Notes under the pieces: generated by a model
Seen by the model: the letters and a program-made list of their open reading frames with translations, nothing else
Database searches by the model: none
Told to the model about the DNA's origin: nothing
Program-made: the position numbers and the translations under genes
Shown here: piece by piece, positions 22,199-33,740 of the stretch
Numbering within the stretch: the stretch's first letter is position 1
How the letters are laid out: every line of letters starts with the position of its first letter
Assembly: GCA_948146395.1 (NCBI GenBank)
Contig: OX411544.1
Location: 91,574,901-91,638,900, forward strand
Direction of reading: 5' to 3'
Origin: Fragum whitleyi
Taxonomy: Eukaryota; Mollusca; Bivalvia; Cardiida; Cardiidae
Length of the DNA: 64,000 nucleotides

Positions 22199-22436
22199 AA
22201 TAATTACTTTTTGTTTCAGGTACATTACTACAGATTTGCACATATATGATTAAATATTTGAGTCAGCGCTCTTTCTGTTTTTGTTTCAATTCTTTTAGCT
22301 ATGTCGATGTGGACGCAACTAAAAATAAATGTGTTATGACAGTAGAAGCGTTCAGGAAGAAAAACTGTAAGATAAAAAAAAATCAGAGATAAATATTTCG
22401 TGTGTGTCCAAATTTAGTTTGATAAATGCATTTTTA

Positions 22437-22612
22437 ATGGGGTTTTACGCCGCTTTAAACATCATTTCAGTCATAACGGGGCGGCTGGAGCACCTAAAAA
22501 TGGATTCCTGATATTTCTCACACCAGTACTGCGTGTACTATCACATCCTTTCCTAGCCTCCAGCTGCTATCCCACATAGGTCTACGATTATCAACCCATG
22601 GTGATAGACAAA
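22437..22612 (-). mobile_element. SINE body, head missing
   Basis: Minus-strand copy: TTTACGCCGCTTTAAACAT, CTGGAGCACCTAAAAATGG, TAGCCTCCAGCTGCTAT and GTCTACGATTATCAACC are all present; the tRNA-like head is lost. Confidence 0.8.
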
Positions 22613-22619
22613 TTTGAAA

Positions 22620-23490
22620 AATGGAAATTATATAACATTCTTAAATTTAACATATATATTTTTTGTACAAAAGAATAATTAGTTTTGTTAGATTTACGAC
22701 CTGTAATATTTTCCATGCATAAAATATGGAAATAAGCTTTATTTGTATTACAAATCGTTTCGGCTATATCGGCTTTTCACAAAATGTCGAACTGTCATAA
22801 AAGATAAAAAACCGCACCATCCCTTTTTCATTCATAATTTTGACCCGACATGCAAAAAAGAGAGAATATCGTTACTCCATATAACACACATTTGTGACCC
22901 GTCACGCGAAAAGGGATCATCTGGACCCTAGTCAAACTGCGCGGATTGCGCAGACTGACTTAGATCGAAACGTTTCGTCCTTTGGTTATATTCTGAATAA
23001 AGAATGATCAATCTACCTTCCAGCCCAAGAATTTTTGAAATATGACCTCTAGTTGATCTATGCTGGACGCAACCTCTAAGTACATTTAACCACATTGTGA
23101 AATTGAGACTCATCTTATTCAAAACTATTCAAACTCACTAGCGCAGTGCTCCAATCATTCATTCATAACTTCCACTCCAATCACTCAAAAACGCTCCGAA
23201 AGTATTAAGAACACTTCGAAATAGTTCAGGACAATCAAAATTTTATTCAAATCGATCAAATAATTCTACGATTTTATTGATTTGTATGGATATAAAAGTG
23301 TCTGATTTGTTCGTGAAACACTTTAAAAATAAAAGTACTTAGATTTTATCTTATAACTATACAAATATCCGTGTGATAACATCCCATATGATATTTTTAT
23401 GATATCACACAGTTATTTTTAGAACAATGATATAATTCGGTTATTTTTAGAAACTTGCATTTCAGTCAGAAACATGGGCGAAAAGAAGAC
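22620..23490. other. No gene seen
   Basis: AT-rich. Fragments near 23140-23230 (CACTC, ACGCTCCGAAAG) resemble reversed, degraded pieces of the AACATCGTGAAATTGACA family. Nothing else. Confidence 0.35.
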
Positions 23491-23494
23491 AAAT

Positions 23495-23687
23495 AGAGGT
23501 TATTAGATAAATATAATACGTACTTAGTGTTTTGTATGAAAAAATATCTAACTCGGTTGTGAGAATTGATAATTGTCTCGGCGGAGCCTCGACAATTTTC
23601 AATTCTCCCAACCTCGTTAGATATTTTTTTTCATACAAATCACTAAGTACGTATAATACATTTATCAAAGTGGGGTAATTAACCTCG
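23495..23687. repeat. Long palindrome / foldback, arms about 90 bp
   Basis: ATAATACGTACTTAGTG, TATGAAAAAATATCTAAC and GAGAATTG on the left are mirrored by CAATTCTC, GTTAGATATTTTTTTTCATA and CACTAAGTACGTATAAT on the right. The centre is TCTCGGCGGAGCCTCGA. Only a few mismatches. A poly-T run follows at 23690-23714. Confidence 0.88.
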
Positions 23688-23769
23688 TTCTTTTTTTTTT
23701 TTTTTTTTTTTTTTATTTTGAATAAAAATAGCGACATAAGATTACTTCCCCTTAATTGCATTTAAAACA

Positions 23770-23965
23770 CACTCGTCGCACTCATTCAGTTTCATTCTAA
23801 AATAATTTCAAAATCATTCATCTTATCAATTTCACGATGTTCTTAACTGTATTCCTTAGAAATAGAATTCTGCATCAAAAATCTTAAAGCAATTATACAG
23901 ACAACAACATCGTATAATCGACAATGTGAATGATTTTGAACTGAAACTGAATGAGTGGGATGAGT
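23770..23965. repeat. Imperfect inverted repeat, CACTCATTCAGTTTC type
   Basis: CGCACTCATTCAGTTTCA..TTTCAAAATCATTC on the left is mirrored by GAATGATTTTGAACTGAAAC..TGAATGAGTGGG on the right. It contains CAATTTCACGATGTT, linking it to the AACATCGTGAAATTGACA family. Confidence 0.65.
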
Positions 23966-23984
23966 GAGTTTTGAGTGAAATTAA

Positions 23985-24545
23985 AGAGAGGTTATCCAAA
24001 ATCGCTCACTTTGTTCACGATGGACAGAATAGACGATATTTATTACATCACTTAAATGAAATATACATACAAGTTCTATAAATAGCCCCGGCCGCCATCA
24101 TAGCGCAGTTGGTTAGGCATAAGACTTCCAATCTGGAAGTTGAGGGTTCGATCCCCGGTGGCGGCAAATATCCTTTCCGACGTTTGTCTCTCACCAATGG
24201 GTAGATAATCGTAAACCTATGTGAGATAGCAGTCGGAGGCTTGGAAAGGATGTAATGGTAGTACAGGTGAGAGAAATACCAGGAATCCATTGTTAGGTGC
24301 TCCGGCCGCCGCGGTATAACTTAAATAATGTTGAAAGCGGCATCCAATCAATCAATCTATTAATAGCCCCATTTCGTCAAGAACCAATCAGACTTATTTC
24401 AATTATATCAATTAAATCCCTATTTATCTAGCTATATTTATATTGAGTGAAATTGTTGATCTAATCACTTCAGTGATTTTGGAGCGTTTGTTCATGGTGT
24501 TTTATTTAGATAAATGTCAATTTCACGATGTGACTAACTGTACCT
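23985..24545 (+). repeat. AACATCGTGAAATTGACA family copy, split by a SINE
   Basis: The right part (24370-24545) carries CAAGAACCAATCAGACTT, GAAATTGTTGATCT and AATGTCAATTTCACGATGTG. The left part matches 43210-43360 in outline (CACTT..GAAATAT.CA). The SINE at 24090-24361 sits between them with its own target duplication. Confidence 0.6.
24090..24361 (+). mobile_element. SINE, full length, tRNA head with TCC-type loop
   Basis: The tRNA-like head GCCGCCATCATAGCGCAGTT..GACTTCCAATCT..GGGTTCGATCCCC..GTGGCGGC has A and B boxes and pairing acceptor arms. It is followed by the shared body and a CAATCAATCAATC tail. AATAGCCCC flanks it at 24081-24089 and 24362-24370, a clear target-site duplication. 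A short open frame on the other strand is not a gene. Confidence 0.92.
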
Positions 24546-24557
24546 CTATACAGACGA

Positions 24558-24978
24558 ATCAAAAAGGCAATATTGAATGAGGGGTTTTTGAATACCGAAT
24601 TTATTAAACGAGGCATCTATAAACAGATAAGAACGATACTTTGTTGTGGTTTTGTGTTTTTTTCTGTTTTAGATGGCAAGTTGAATAAATTCGGTATTTT
24701 ATGAACACAAACTTGATCCTATTTATAATATGACCCTTTTTGCGATTAATCGAGGAAATTCCAGAAATTATTGGAACCAGGTTATTCCGAAAAACATGTA
24801 ACGCCGATAGCGAATTACCGTCATCAAATGCATTATGACATTATTTTAATATCAAATATAGAACGTCGCTTTACGTTCTCAACTTATTTGCATATTTATT
24901 CCTGTAATGTAATAACATCCATGTACTATCAAAAATAATCAACGGGGTTATTTCACTCCCGCGGCATTGTATGAGTTG
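24558..24978 (+). repeat. Roughly 400-bp dispersed repeat, copy 3 (diverged)
   Basis: It keeps ATATTGAATGAG, AATACCGAATTTATTAAACG, ACATCCATGTACTATCAAAA and TCAACGGGGTTATTTCACTC in the same order as copy 1, with many substitutions and an inserted TTTGTGTTTTTTTC segment. Confidence 0.7.
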
Positions 24979-25613
24979 TATTGTGAAACATTGTTGACCT
25001 GTCACTCATTACTTTTCGTAAACTTTCTTCGATATCCGCGAGGTTATTAAGAAAATTTAATTTAACATCAAATAAAATACCGCAGTTGTTACAATTGGGT
25101 AGATAATGCATTGGTCTATACCGTTTGCCAATAAGAGTCATAAAACTGACGGACCCGGTTCAAATACGCACGCAGTCAGATACAGCATTTTTCCCCATAT
25201 TTTTTTTTAACTTCAATTTTGTTTTTAATTGGAGGGACAGTTTTATTTTCTCTTAAATTTCTTGTTTGTAATATTCTTTATTGGCATTTCTTCTTTATCA
25301 AAGCTCCCATTACTTTAATTTTCATAGAATTAATAAGCTGTTGACACCTATACAGAAGGTGAGGTGGGGAGGCTTTCGATCGTCAACTTAGCCTTTGTTG
25401 TGTCACCAGAGCGTCTTAATTGAATTATTAGAGCGTCTGAATCGAATTATCTTCTTTCATTCATGACATTTAATGCTAATGATATTATTACTATTTTTTC
25501 TTATCGTACAATACTTTTCATAGCTTGCCGTTACTTCTTCTGTTAATTCTTTTACCGTTTTTTTTATCCATGTCTTATTTTATTTTGAGAAATTTATCCT
25601 GTATTTTTGTGAC

Positions 25614-25644
<31 letters not shown>

Positions 25645-25900
25645 AAAAAAAAAAAAATCTGTTGTGCGTAGGCTAATGAGAAATAGGAATCACTTGATGC
25701 AGAATATCAAACGGATCACCCACATAGAACGATGAACAAAATTAAGTAAACTGTACAGCGCTTTTTTATATACAAGGATTTGAGTTACATCCATTAAAAT
25801 AGAGAGAATAGACGAGATAGAGATTCGATCCTCGGATGTCTGCATTGGAAGTTCCCGACCTTACACCTACAACTATGTCTGGTCATTTGTCACAAATGGG
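24979..25900. other. No gene seen
   Basis: AT-rich spacer ahead of the Tc1-like element; the only structure is the C/A homopolymer junction. Confidence 0.4.
25613..25657. repeat. Poly-C(22) / poly-A(23) junction
   Basis: 22 C then 23 A in direct succession. Length could be affected by sequencing error. Confidence 0.85.
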
Positions 25901-26231
25901 TATATTTTACTCAGAACAAGAAGTTAAGCGCCACCAGTTTTAGACAGAAGATTTTTAAAGGCAGGGAGCCTGCATTAATTCAAAATAACAGAGATGTAAA
26001 TATTGAGTTCCAATGTTGAAAATGGTATGTTGACTTAACAATTTAACAACAATACATGGGTGGTGATAAATTTTATTGACTTTGTACCTTGAAATGTAAA
26101 TGACGTATTTTCACCTTTTTTTAAAACATGAAAAACTATTGTCAAAGCCGACTAACGGTGTTGTCTATGACACGAAACTTAGTTTTAGAAGTCAGATAGC
26201 ACAAATGCGATTAATTCCAGTCACATCTTAG

Positions 26232-27493
26232 TCAGTAGCGTGTGTAAGATCCGTGAGCATTGATCACTGCGCGCACCCTCCTCGGCATGCCACGAATCAG
26301 CCTCTGGATGATGTGTTGAGGGATTTGCTGCCACTCCTGGTGCAGTGCTGCTTCTGACTCGACCACATTTTGTACATGAGGCTCTCTCCGACGTATACGG
26401 CGCCCTAAAATGTCCCACAGGTGCTCGATGGGGTTAAGATCGGGACTACAAGCCGGCCATGGAATGGTGGTGATGGCTTGACATTGCATAACGTCCGCCA
26501 CGACTCTTGCTCTGTGGGGTCTGGCGTTATCATCCATGTATACACTGGTCTTGTTCGAAGAGGGTGATTGTCAGAATGTGTACTTACCACAGGAAAAAGG
26601 ATGTTATCGCGATATTTATCGCCAGTCAATGTTCCTGGAACTGTCACTAGGTCCAGTTTACAGCCGTAGGAGACACAACCCCATATCATAACGGAGCCAC
26701 CGCCACCCTGATAGGTTGGTTGGACGTACTTTGGTGCAAATCGGGTGTTAGGTTGACTTCAAACACGAATTCGGCCATCGGTGACATGCAACGACATCCT
26801 GCACTCATCTGACCAATGGATCCGACGCCATGATGCCAAGTTCCAACGTGCCCTCGCTCTACACCATATTAGACGTTCATTGATGTGTCTCTGTTGTAAC
26901 TTTGGACGTTTGAGGGGTCTTCGTGCCTTATACCCAGCCATCCGAAGTCGATTTCGCACTGTTGAAATAGAGACCCGTCTGTGTGTATTCCAGTTGTCCC
27001 TTAGTACAGGCGCACTGGTGAAGGGCAGACGTCTGACGTGACGCAAAAGTGCTCTATCCTCTCGAATAGACGTTACTCTAGGGCGTCCAGATCTGACACG
27101 GTCCTTAACGTTCATTGATGTGTCTCTGTTTTAGCTTTGGACGTTTGAGGGGACTTCGTGCCTTATACCCAGCCATCCGAAGTCGATTTCGCACTGTTGA
27201 AATAGAGACCCGTCTGTGTGTATTCCAGTTGTCCCTTAGTACAGGCGCACAGGTGAAGGGCAGACGTCTGACGTGACGCAAAAGTGCTCTATCCTCTCGA
27301 ATAGACGTTACTCTAGGGCGTCCAGATCTGACACGGTCCTTAACGTCGTTTGTCTGTGCGTGTTTTTGTACCAAACGTGTATGACACTGTGGTGATACCC
27401 CAGCTGTCTGGCAATGGCTCTACAAGACATTGCAGAATCTCGCATTCCAATTATTCGCCATCTTTCATTTGTAGACAATCTACGCCTTGCCAT
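26232..27493 (-). pseudogene. Tc1-like transposase, inactivated
   Basis: The enzyme cuts and pastes its transposon at TA sites. The N-terminal helix-turn-helix (MARRRLSTNERWRIIG, then RAIARQLGY) starts at 27493. A second DNA-binding segment with a GRPR-type hook follows, then IHWSDE with the first catalytic Asp. MDDNARPH carries the second, and PDLNPIEHLW the final Glu, with exactly 34 residues between the last two. The tail ends at 26232. Lesions: the 235-bp tandem duplication (not a multiple of three) disrupts the frame near 27110-27340, a stop falls just after the first catalytic block near 26760, and the frame shifts again near 26530-26690. The element can no longer make transposase. Confidence 0.9.
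26874..27343. repeat. 235-bp tandem duplication inside the transposase
   Basis: Two units begin CGTTCATTGATGTGTCTCTG at 26874 and 27109 and are nearly identical (for example TTGTAAC against TTTTAGC). A short CGT/CGTT microhomology at the joints suggests replication slippage or template switching after insertion. Confidence 0.92.
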
Positions 27494-27769
27494 GACTGAG
27501 TTTCAAATCGAAATGTAAACAATTGCACGAGCTACACGACGTAAGTATCTCTGACAGAAAAGCTGATTTTCCACTTTGCACGAGCCCTGGCTTTACAATC
27601 ATTGCACGAGACTTGCTGAATATGCACGTGCATCCGAAACGTTCTTAATCAATAACAACAAGGTTGTTCTAACCGTTTGACAACAAAGATACGTTATTAA
27701 AGTTTTCGATAGAAACTTTATTAACTTAAAACTTAGTGGCGCTTAACTTTATGTTCTGAGTATATATAA

Positions 27770-28985
27770 GGAAGTGGGTTCCGAATATCATTGAAGGTCA
27801 AGAGGAATATTAAATGAGCGATAGGTCAACATTGTTTCACAATATATAATGAATAAAGAAACGGAGTCGTTCAGGGAAGGTTCATTTCACCAACCCGAGG
27901 TTCTTTTGAGTCGACGTAATAATCTAAAATATGCATGCGAAGAGAGGATAACAGTATGATCGGAATTCTGAAATGATCTAAGTTACAAAATTAAAATTCG
28001 TTGAGAAATTTAGCAGAACCGATTCTTCGTACTGAAAATGTCGAGCACTAGTTTTCGACCCAAATTTGGATCACTTGTAACACCGGCGTGACCCGGGATC
28101 AGAAGTATCATGGTAGAAAGGTTAAAGTGACGTCATGAGAGTCAAAAGGGAACCGATTTAACTAAGATCGATGCTGAACGCTCCCTTTGATTTTATTAGG
28201 AATGCTGCATTTTTATAATAATACAAAGCACGTGATATTTTGGTTAACAGAAATTGAATTTGATATTCATTTGGAAACCTCCGTTAACATGGTGAAATAA
28301 CATGTTTTCTGAAATGTTGCGAAACTTTTACGGGTCCACTACCTAAATGGTCAAAAATTTGAAATAAAAATAAGAGCATATGTTAGTGTTCATAGTGAGA
28401 GAGTCGTTGAACCCTTAACCAAAAAACTCTAGGAGTCAAAACGGATCAAAAATTACGAAGAGTTAACCATGAGTAAGAATTTATGGGTTTAAGGGTCATT
28501 TGAATTTGTCTTTAAAAGAAATGAAGAAGGCAACCAATTTTATTTTTTTTTAGATTTTAATATAGTAAATCTGGTGCTTCTAAAAAAGTTTTGTCCATGA
28601 GAAATTTCTCTCATGGGGGGGGGGGGGGGCATCATGACCCTCTTGCTAAAATTTTAACAGCTCCTTTCACCACAATTTAAGAACGAAAAATGCGTAAAAA
28701 ATAACATTTTGTAGGTAGACAAAACAACCATTTAAGATTATTTCATGAAAAAACATTTTTTTTTGTTATTGACCTATAAATAAAATTGAAATAAATACAA
28801 CACATTTATACAAACGTTTTTTATGTACGTGTAATTGGTAAAGTAAAGCGGACTGTACATGTGTGAAAAGGGTACCTAATAATGGATGTATTTTCATTCA
28901 AGGTTAATAAGGGTGCTTGTAAAGTATTCACAATCTCAATTTTAAATCGATTTGAATTTCTATGTGTATCTTTTCATTAATAGGC
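27770..28985. other. No gene seen before the tRNA
   Basis: AT-rich spacer. A poly-G run of about 16 lies at 28614-28629, next to a GACCCTCTTG end signature at 28636-28646. A TGACGTCA site lies near 28130. No coding signal. Confidence 0.4.
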
Positions 28986-28989
28986 AGTA

Positions 28990-29062
28990 GTCCCCGTAGC
29001 GCAGTGGATAGCGCGCTGGACTTCTAATCCAGAGGTCGCGGGTTCGAGTCCCGCCGGGGATG
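28990..29062 (+). tRNA. tRNA-Arg (anticodon TCT)
   Basis: A 73-nt cloverleaf can be drawn without gaps: acceptor GTCCCCG/CGGGGAT, D-arm GCGC..GCGC, anticodon arm CTGGA-CTTCTAA-TCCAG giving TCT, T-arm GCGGG-TTCGAGT-CCCGC, discriminator G. The A and B boxes are intact, there is no intron, and CCA is not encoded, as expected in eukaryotes. It is followed at once by a T-run terminator. Unlike the SINE heads in this window, it has no SINE body attached, so it reads as a genuine gene. Confidence 0.95.
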
Positions 29063-29064
29063 TC

Positions 29065-29068
29065 TTTT
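29065..29068 (+). terminator. RNA polymerase III terminator of tRNA-Arg
   Basis: TTTT begins two bases after the discriminator base, the usual pol III stop. Confidence 0.85.
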
Positions 29069-29220
29069 AGCCGATGACAGCCTTAGTTAATCTTAACTAA
29101 TAAACCTTAACAACTAAAGTTCCAAATATGGTAGAAAGGAGACATATTATAAAAAAACAAAATCTTCACAAAGGCTGAATAAAGTTTCACGAATTTGAAC
29201 AGAACTTGGACAAAATGCAG

Positions 29221-29330
29221 GGCCCCGTATTACTAATGATCTTAAGAAAATCTTAAGTTTTGTCGTACTACTACGATAATTTTTGATCGCACGACAGTCT
29301 TTAAGACCGTTTTACTAAATACACCTCTAT
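29221..29330. repeat. GGGCCCCGT...ACTAA terminus (left)
   Basis: GGGCCCCGTATTACTAATGA and a following ACGA/GTCGTACTA-rich block resemble the reverse complement of the sequence ending at 36383. Either two solo ends or the termini of one 7-kb unit. Confidence 0.45.
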
Positions 29331-29485
29331 ATATGTTCAGGTAAGTTTATTTTCAGCGCACCCTTAATTTACGCTTACCTTTAAAGTTCTATTGAATCGA
29401 TCATTGATGATTTAGATTTTCTAGACCGTTCGGACCAAATGACATTCGACCCCCTTCCACTTTTTTAGTATTTTTTTTTGTTGCT

Positions 29486-29624
29486 GCGCAGTGGCGGATA
29501 AAAAACGTTCGAATTACAAACTATGAGTTTCTTTTTCGTACTATAATACAATGATGATTGAATTCCCCCCCCAAAAATAAGGGAGGAGGGATGAGGGTTC
29601 AACCCCCCTGTATCCGCCACTGCT
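29486..29624. mobile_element. MITE with GCAGTGGCGGATA ends
   Basis: GCAGTGGCGGATA and TATCCGCCACTGC form a perfect 13-bp inverted repeat about 139 bp apart. A further CAGTGGTGGATCCAGG start, without a partner, lies at 30003. Resembles hAT-type MITE ends, but no clear 8-bp target duplication was seen. Confidence 0.6.
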
Positions 29625-29699
29625 TAGGTTTTTTTACCCTACTTTTAATTATTTTTGGTCTATTAACGTAATTTTAATTTGTTGCAGTATTGATAACAA

Positions 29700-29855
<156 letters not shown>

Positions 29856-29869
29856 TGTATAAGTTTATA

Positions 29870-32480
29870 TAACCCTCAGTAACAATTAATTTCATAACAC
29901 GCATGCAGGCAGTTTGAAATTGAGAATATCAGATTGAAAATGATGAAATAAAAAATGCAGAATATTTGTCATAGACTAGCAGCTATATTCTTCATGTTAT
30001 ACAGTGGTGGATCCAGGAATGGGGGTCAAAGAATTGAGAGTAAATTCTCTCTACAAACAATCTTCTTTTTTTTTTTTTTGCATTTACTTGCAAAAACTCT
30101 ATCAAAAGTGTGTCATACTAGGACAATGAAACCCTCTATTTGAATGTTTTAACCCCTCACTTTATAGAAATCCGGGATTTGCAGCTGGTTTTAAGAATTG
30201 CAGGTACAGAAAAGTTAATACAGCAGAGTACTTGGTCAATTGCTAAACTTGAAGACAAATAAAACTTTTCCTAAATATTTGGAAAGATTTCAAGAAAATT
30301 TGCCATGATTAATTGATAGTATTCAAAATCTCGAGTAAACAAGCTATTTGAAAAAATGATACCTGTGCAAAATCAACGCAACTGAGAAATGTGTGTTATT
30401 TTATGCTCTTTGTTATGGTAAAAAAAATCCCCACAAATCAAAAAAGATATTGCCCCATCTTTGAAAAAAGTTGGGTGTCACCCAGTCTGCCTATTTACAA
30501 AAAACACTGTCCAGACAATGATATGAAGTAACGCCACATTAGTAGGTATCTGCTGATTAGAAATCATTGTTCGTAGTGAGGTCAAGGTCAAATTTATGAA
30601 AAATTGGCCATTTCATTGTGTTTTTCCGGAGAACTAACATCTTAATTTTATTTCTATTCTCTTTTAGGTATTTGCTTCCATGTCAGAAGGCTGCTTCATC
30701 ATTTAAGCATTTGCCGCTAACAATACACAATTAAAAGAATTTGACTGTCTCTGAAATAGAATGGACACACTAGAAGGCTGATTTGATGTAATGATGATTG
30801 TATACCAGCTACATTAACCCTTCCAAAAGTGTAGGAGTATACATCTGGTAAATGGCTGGCTGAAAAATAAACAAAGACTCTACCTTCTACCATGCTCATG
30901 TCTCTACTGATCTGACAGAGATGAATCTAATAATATGGCTATACACTGTGATGGGGATGCCTACATACCAGAGAATGTTTGCACACTTCGAAAGGAGCTT
31001 GGAATTTAGGAGGATACTGAAAAAATGGATATTCAAAATGATTTTCTGATAGTTATCAGTATCAGATAATTTCATATCGATTGAACTCGAAATGACTACA
31101 TGAAAACTTAACTAAAAAGTCACATGGTAGTTTACCAGATAAAGTCAGATTGACTTGCTACCAGATGGGCAATTTAACAGTAGCTTAACAACAGATCATT
31201 GACTCTAGAAATTCAAAGGTAATCATAGCATTCAATAATTCACCTAGATATTGTTTAATTTCAAAGCAGGATTCTCCACCACTCTCAACTGGTGTCGTTT
31301 TAAGTAGATATAGGAGGAGGTTTCTTCTGCAATTTTGAGGAATATTTACAAAAAGTGAGGGTCCAAATTCATGAAACCTAGTGTCAAAGCTAAATTTTTT
31401 CATGCCAAAGATGTTTGTGTAGCACATACCGTAAAATTCTAATAAAGCCCCATGCTTTAAAATAACCCCGTCACCCTTTCAAAAGGATGAAATTGACCTT
31501 TTTTTATTTGATTTTATAGAATCTTGCAGCCTCTAATAATGGTCCATAGACTCCATACCCACCAAATCAAGGTCGATCAAAATACAACAAAGGCTTTATG
31601 CTCCTTTTCCCCAATCAAATGTGTTTTTCATGCAGATTATGTTTATTTTCACTGTCTTAACAAATATCTATGGCTCAGCTGGAAACGGATGTAACTGCCT
31701 ATAAGTTTTTATTCAGTTACAACGTTTTGCACTCAGCCATTAATATGTAGCATAGCCTCTTATAAAAGCCCATCCCTTTCTAATGAAATATCTCAGGTTC
31801 TATTAGAGCTTTAATGGTATATATTGTGCAAAACATCAGGAACTTGAGATATACATGTATGTGGTCTTTTAGGATTATTTATATTCAATATGGGTAAAAC
31901 AAGTTTTGCAATCATATGGTTACTTTTTTAAAAAGTTGTTGAATAATGATTTTCAGTTTTAATGCAACTGTTATAAATTCATTGCATGAACAGCAGCATG
32001 TAATAGCACAGTTAGTAAAACATCGAACTCCAAATTAACTTATATTTAGTAACAGGTCAGTTACCTAACAGCACATAAGGATTTCAACAATTGTCTACAT
32101 CAATTGGGTGGATAATCCTAAACCAAAGAGAGATAGTGTCAGGAATGAATTTTAAGGAAGTACTGGAGGGAGAAATATCAGGTGCTATGGTCTCGGCAAA
32201 AATGTCAAAAGTTTTTTTTAACCCCCATAACTGGTGAAAAATTGGTTCAAACGTCCCGAAAGTTTTCAAATTGTTTGAATATATTGAATACAGCAATTAA
32301 ATGGTTATATAATCATTTAAGTATAAAAAATTTCATGAAGACATTCATTGTGTGTTTAATTATTCCCTGTACTACTACATATTCATGAACAGAATAAATT
32401 AAATCTTCCAAAGATTAATAATTCAATTTTAGATGTTTCCATCAATTGCATGCATTCGGATTGGCTAAAAATGAGTTTTT
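29870..32480. other. 2.6 kb with no gene supported
   Basis: AT-rich, low repeat density. Minus-strand frames of 60 and 80 codons (30717-30899, 31185-31427) lack recognisable domains. The second ends beside a possible CTAG/GTGAAT donor, but no partner exon was found. I leave them unannotated. Confidence 0.4.
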
Positions 32481-33100
32481 AGCTCCACTGGCCGAAGGCC
32501 ACTGGGGCTATTGTCATGGCGTTGTGTCCGTCGTGCGTTCGTCAGTCTGTCCGTCCGTGTGTCCGGTCGTAAACTTTATCTTTAAAAATCTTCTCCTTCT
32601 TCCTTCTCGAAAGTACCGGATGAATTTCAACCAAACTTCACAGGAATGATCCTTGGGTGACCCTCTTTCAAAGTTGTTCAAGAAATTTTGATCCAATGAA
32701 AAACATAGAGTTAATGGGCGTGGCTAATTTCCAAATATGGTAAAAGGTGAGTTTTCTCAGATTCTAATTGACGGATACCAATTAAATTTTGCATGAATGA
32801 TCCTTTGGTGACACTTTATTAGTCCATTAAAAATTATTTTGTGATCGGATGAAAAATATGGATTTTATGGGCGGAGGTCATTTCTCTATATGTTATATAG
32901 TGGAAACTTTGAAAATCATATTCTCAGAATTTAACTAATGTATATCAACCAAATTTCACTGGAATGTTACTTTTAATGGCCCTTTATTAAGCTGCACAAA
33001 ATTACTATGATAGGATGAAAAATTCATTCATTCAATGAAATTCTCATCATATCAGTTGATTCAGGCCTGTGAAGCAAATCGGCTGCTCAAGCAGCTCTAG
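32481..33100 (+). repeat. GCTCCACTGG-type repeat, third copy
   Basis: It starts AGCTCCACTGGCCGAAGGCC then GTCCGTCGTGCG and CCGTCCGTGTGTCCG, with units carrying CAACCAAACTTCACAGGAATG and GGGTGACCCT. It ends near GGCTGCTCAAGCAGCTCTAG, a small palindrome, rather than the CTCTTGTT tail. Confidence 0.75.
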
Positions 33101-33740
33101 TTTTCAATGAAACAATTTCAGGTATGCATCTAATTTGTGTGGTCCCGTAAGATAGAACAGAACAGAACATATAACATACATAAGATATCTATTAATGATT
33201 TTGACAAATCTTTACATTCTTTGCTTCATGATATTAAATTATAAGATATGAAGAGAGTATTTGTTGATTTTATGGAGGAATGAAACTAAAACCCTATTCA
33301 CTCAAGCATATGAGTCCGCTTCGTGTGTTCTTACAGTTTGTTTAGGTTTTTAGCTACATACCTCAATGAAATCAACAAAACCCTCTTCATCTCTTGAATG
33401 CAAATGATTCAAGAGGTTTACTTATCCTAGACTAAAAAAAGAACTCTGTTTGGGAGTAATCCAGTTATGGATAATTCTGAAATGCAGTTTCGCTGTCAAA
33501 GGTTTCCATTACTGCTTGAAAATATATAATCACTGGGTAATACAAACCTTTTTTCTACAGATTAGTTAAGCCGTAGTTAAACGCTTTGGTAGCCATATGT
33601 TGACATAGTTGATAAAAGAAAACAATGATTACGGTAGTTATCCTGTGACAATCTTCTTGCTGTATTTAGAATCTTATGTATGCCATTGGGTCCCTTTGTC
33701 AACCAATAAGCTTGCAGAGTTGACGGCTCAGTTGAGCACA
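33101..33740. other. No gene seen
   Basis: AT-rich spacer between two repeat arrays. Confidence 0.4.

Larger units (their letters stand above)
25910..27760 (-). mobile_element. Tc1/mariner-like (DD34E) transposon with intact ends
   Basis: Inverted ends CTCAGAACAAGAAGTTAAGC (left) and, reversed, CTCAGAACATAAAGTTAAGC (right) are flanked by TA on both sides. The TA duplication and the DD34E transposase inside define a Tc1-like element. Length 1851 bp, enlarged by an internal 235-bp tandem duplication. It would be about 1.6 kb without it, usual for the family. Confidence 0.92.

Noticed and set aside
31185..31427. 80-codon minus-strand frame with possible splice donor
   Set aside because: No domain, no partner exons found, AT-rich; a transcript would be needed to accept it.
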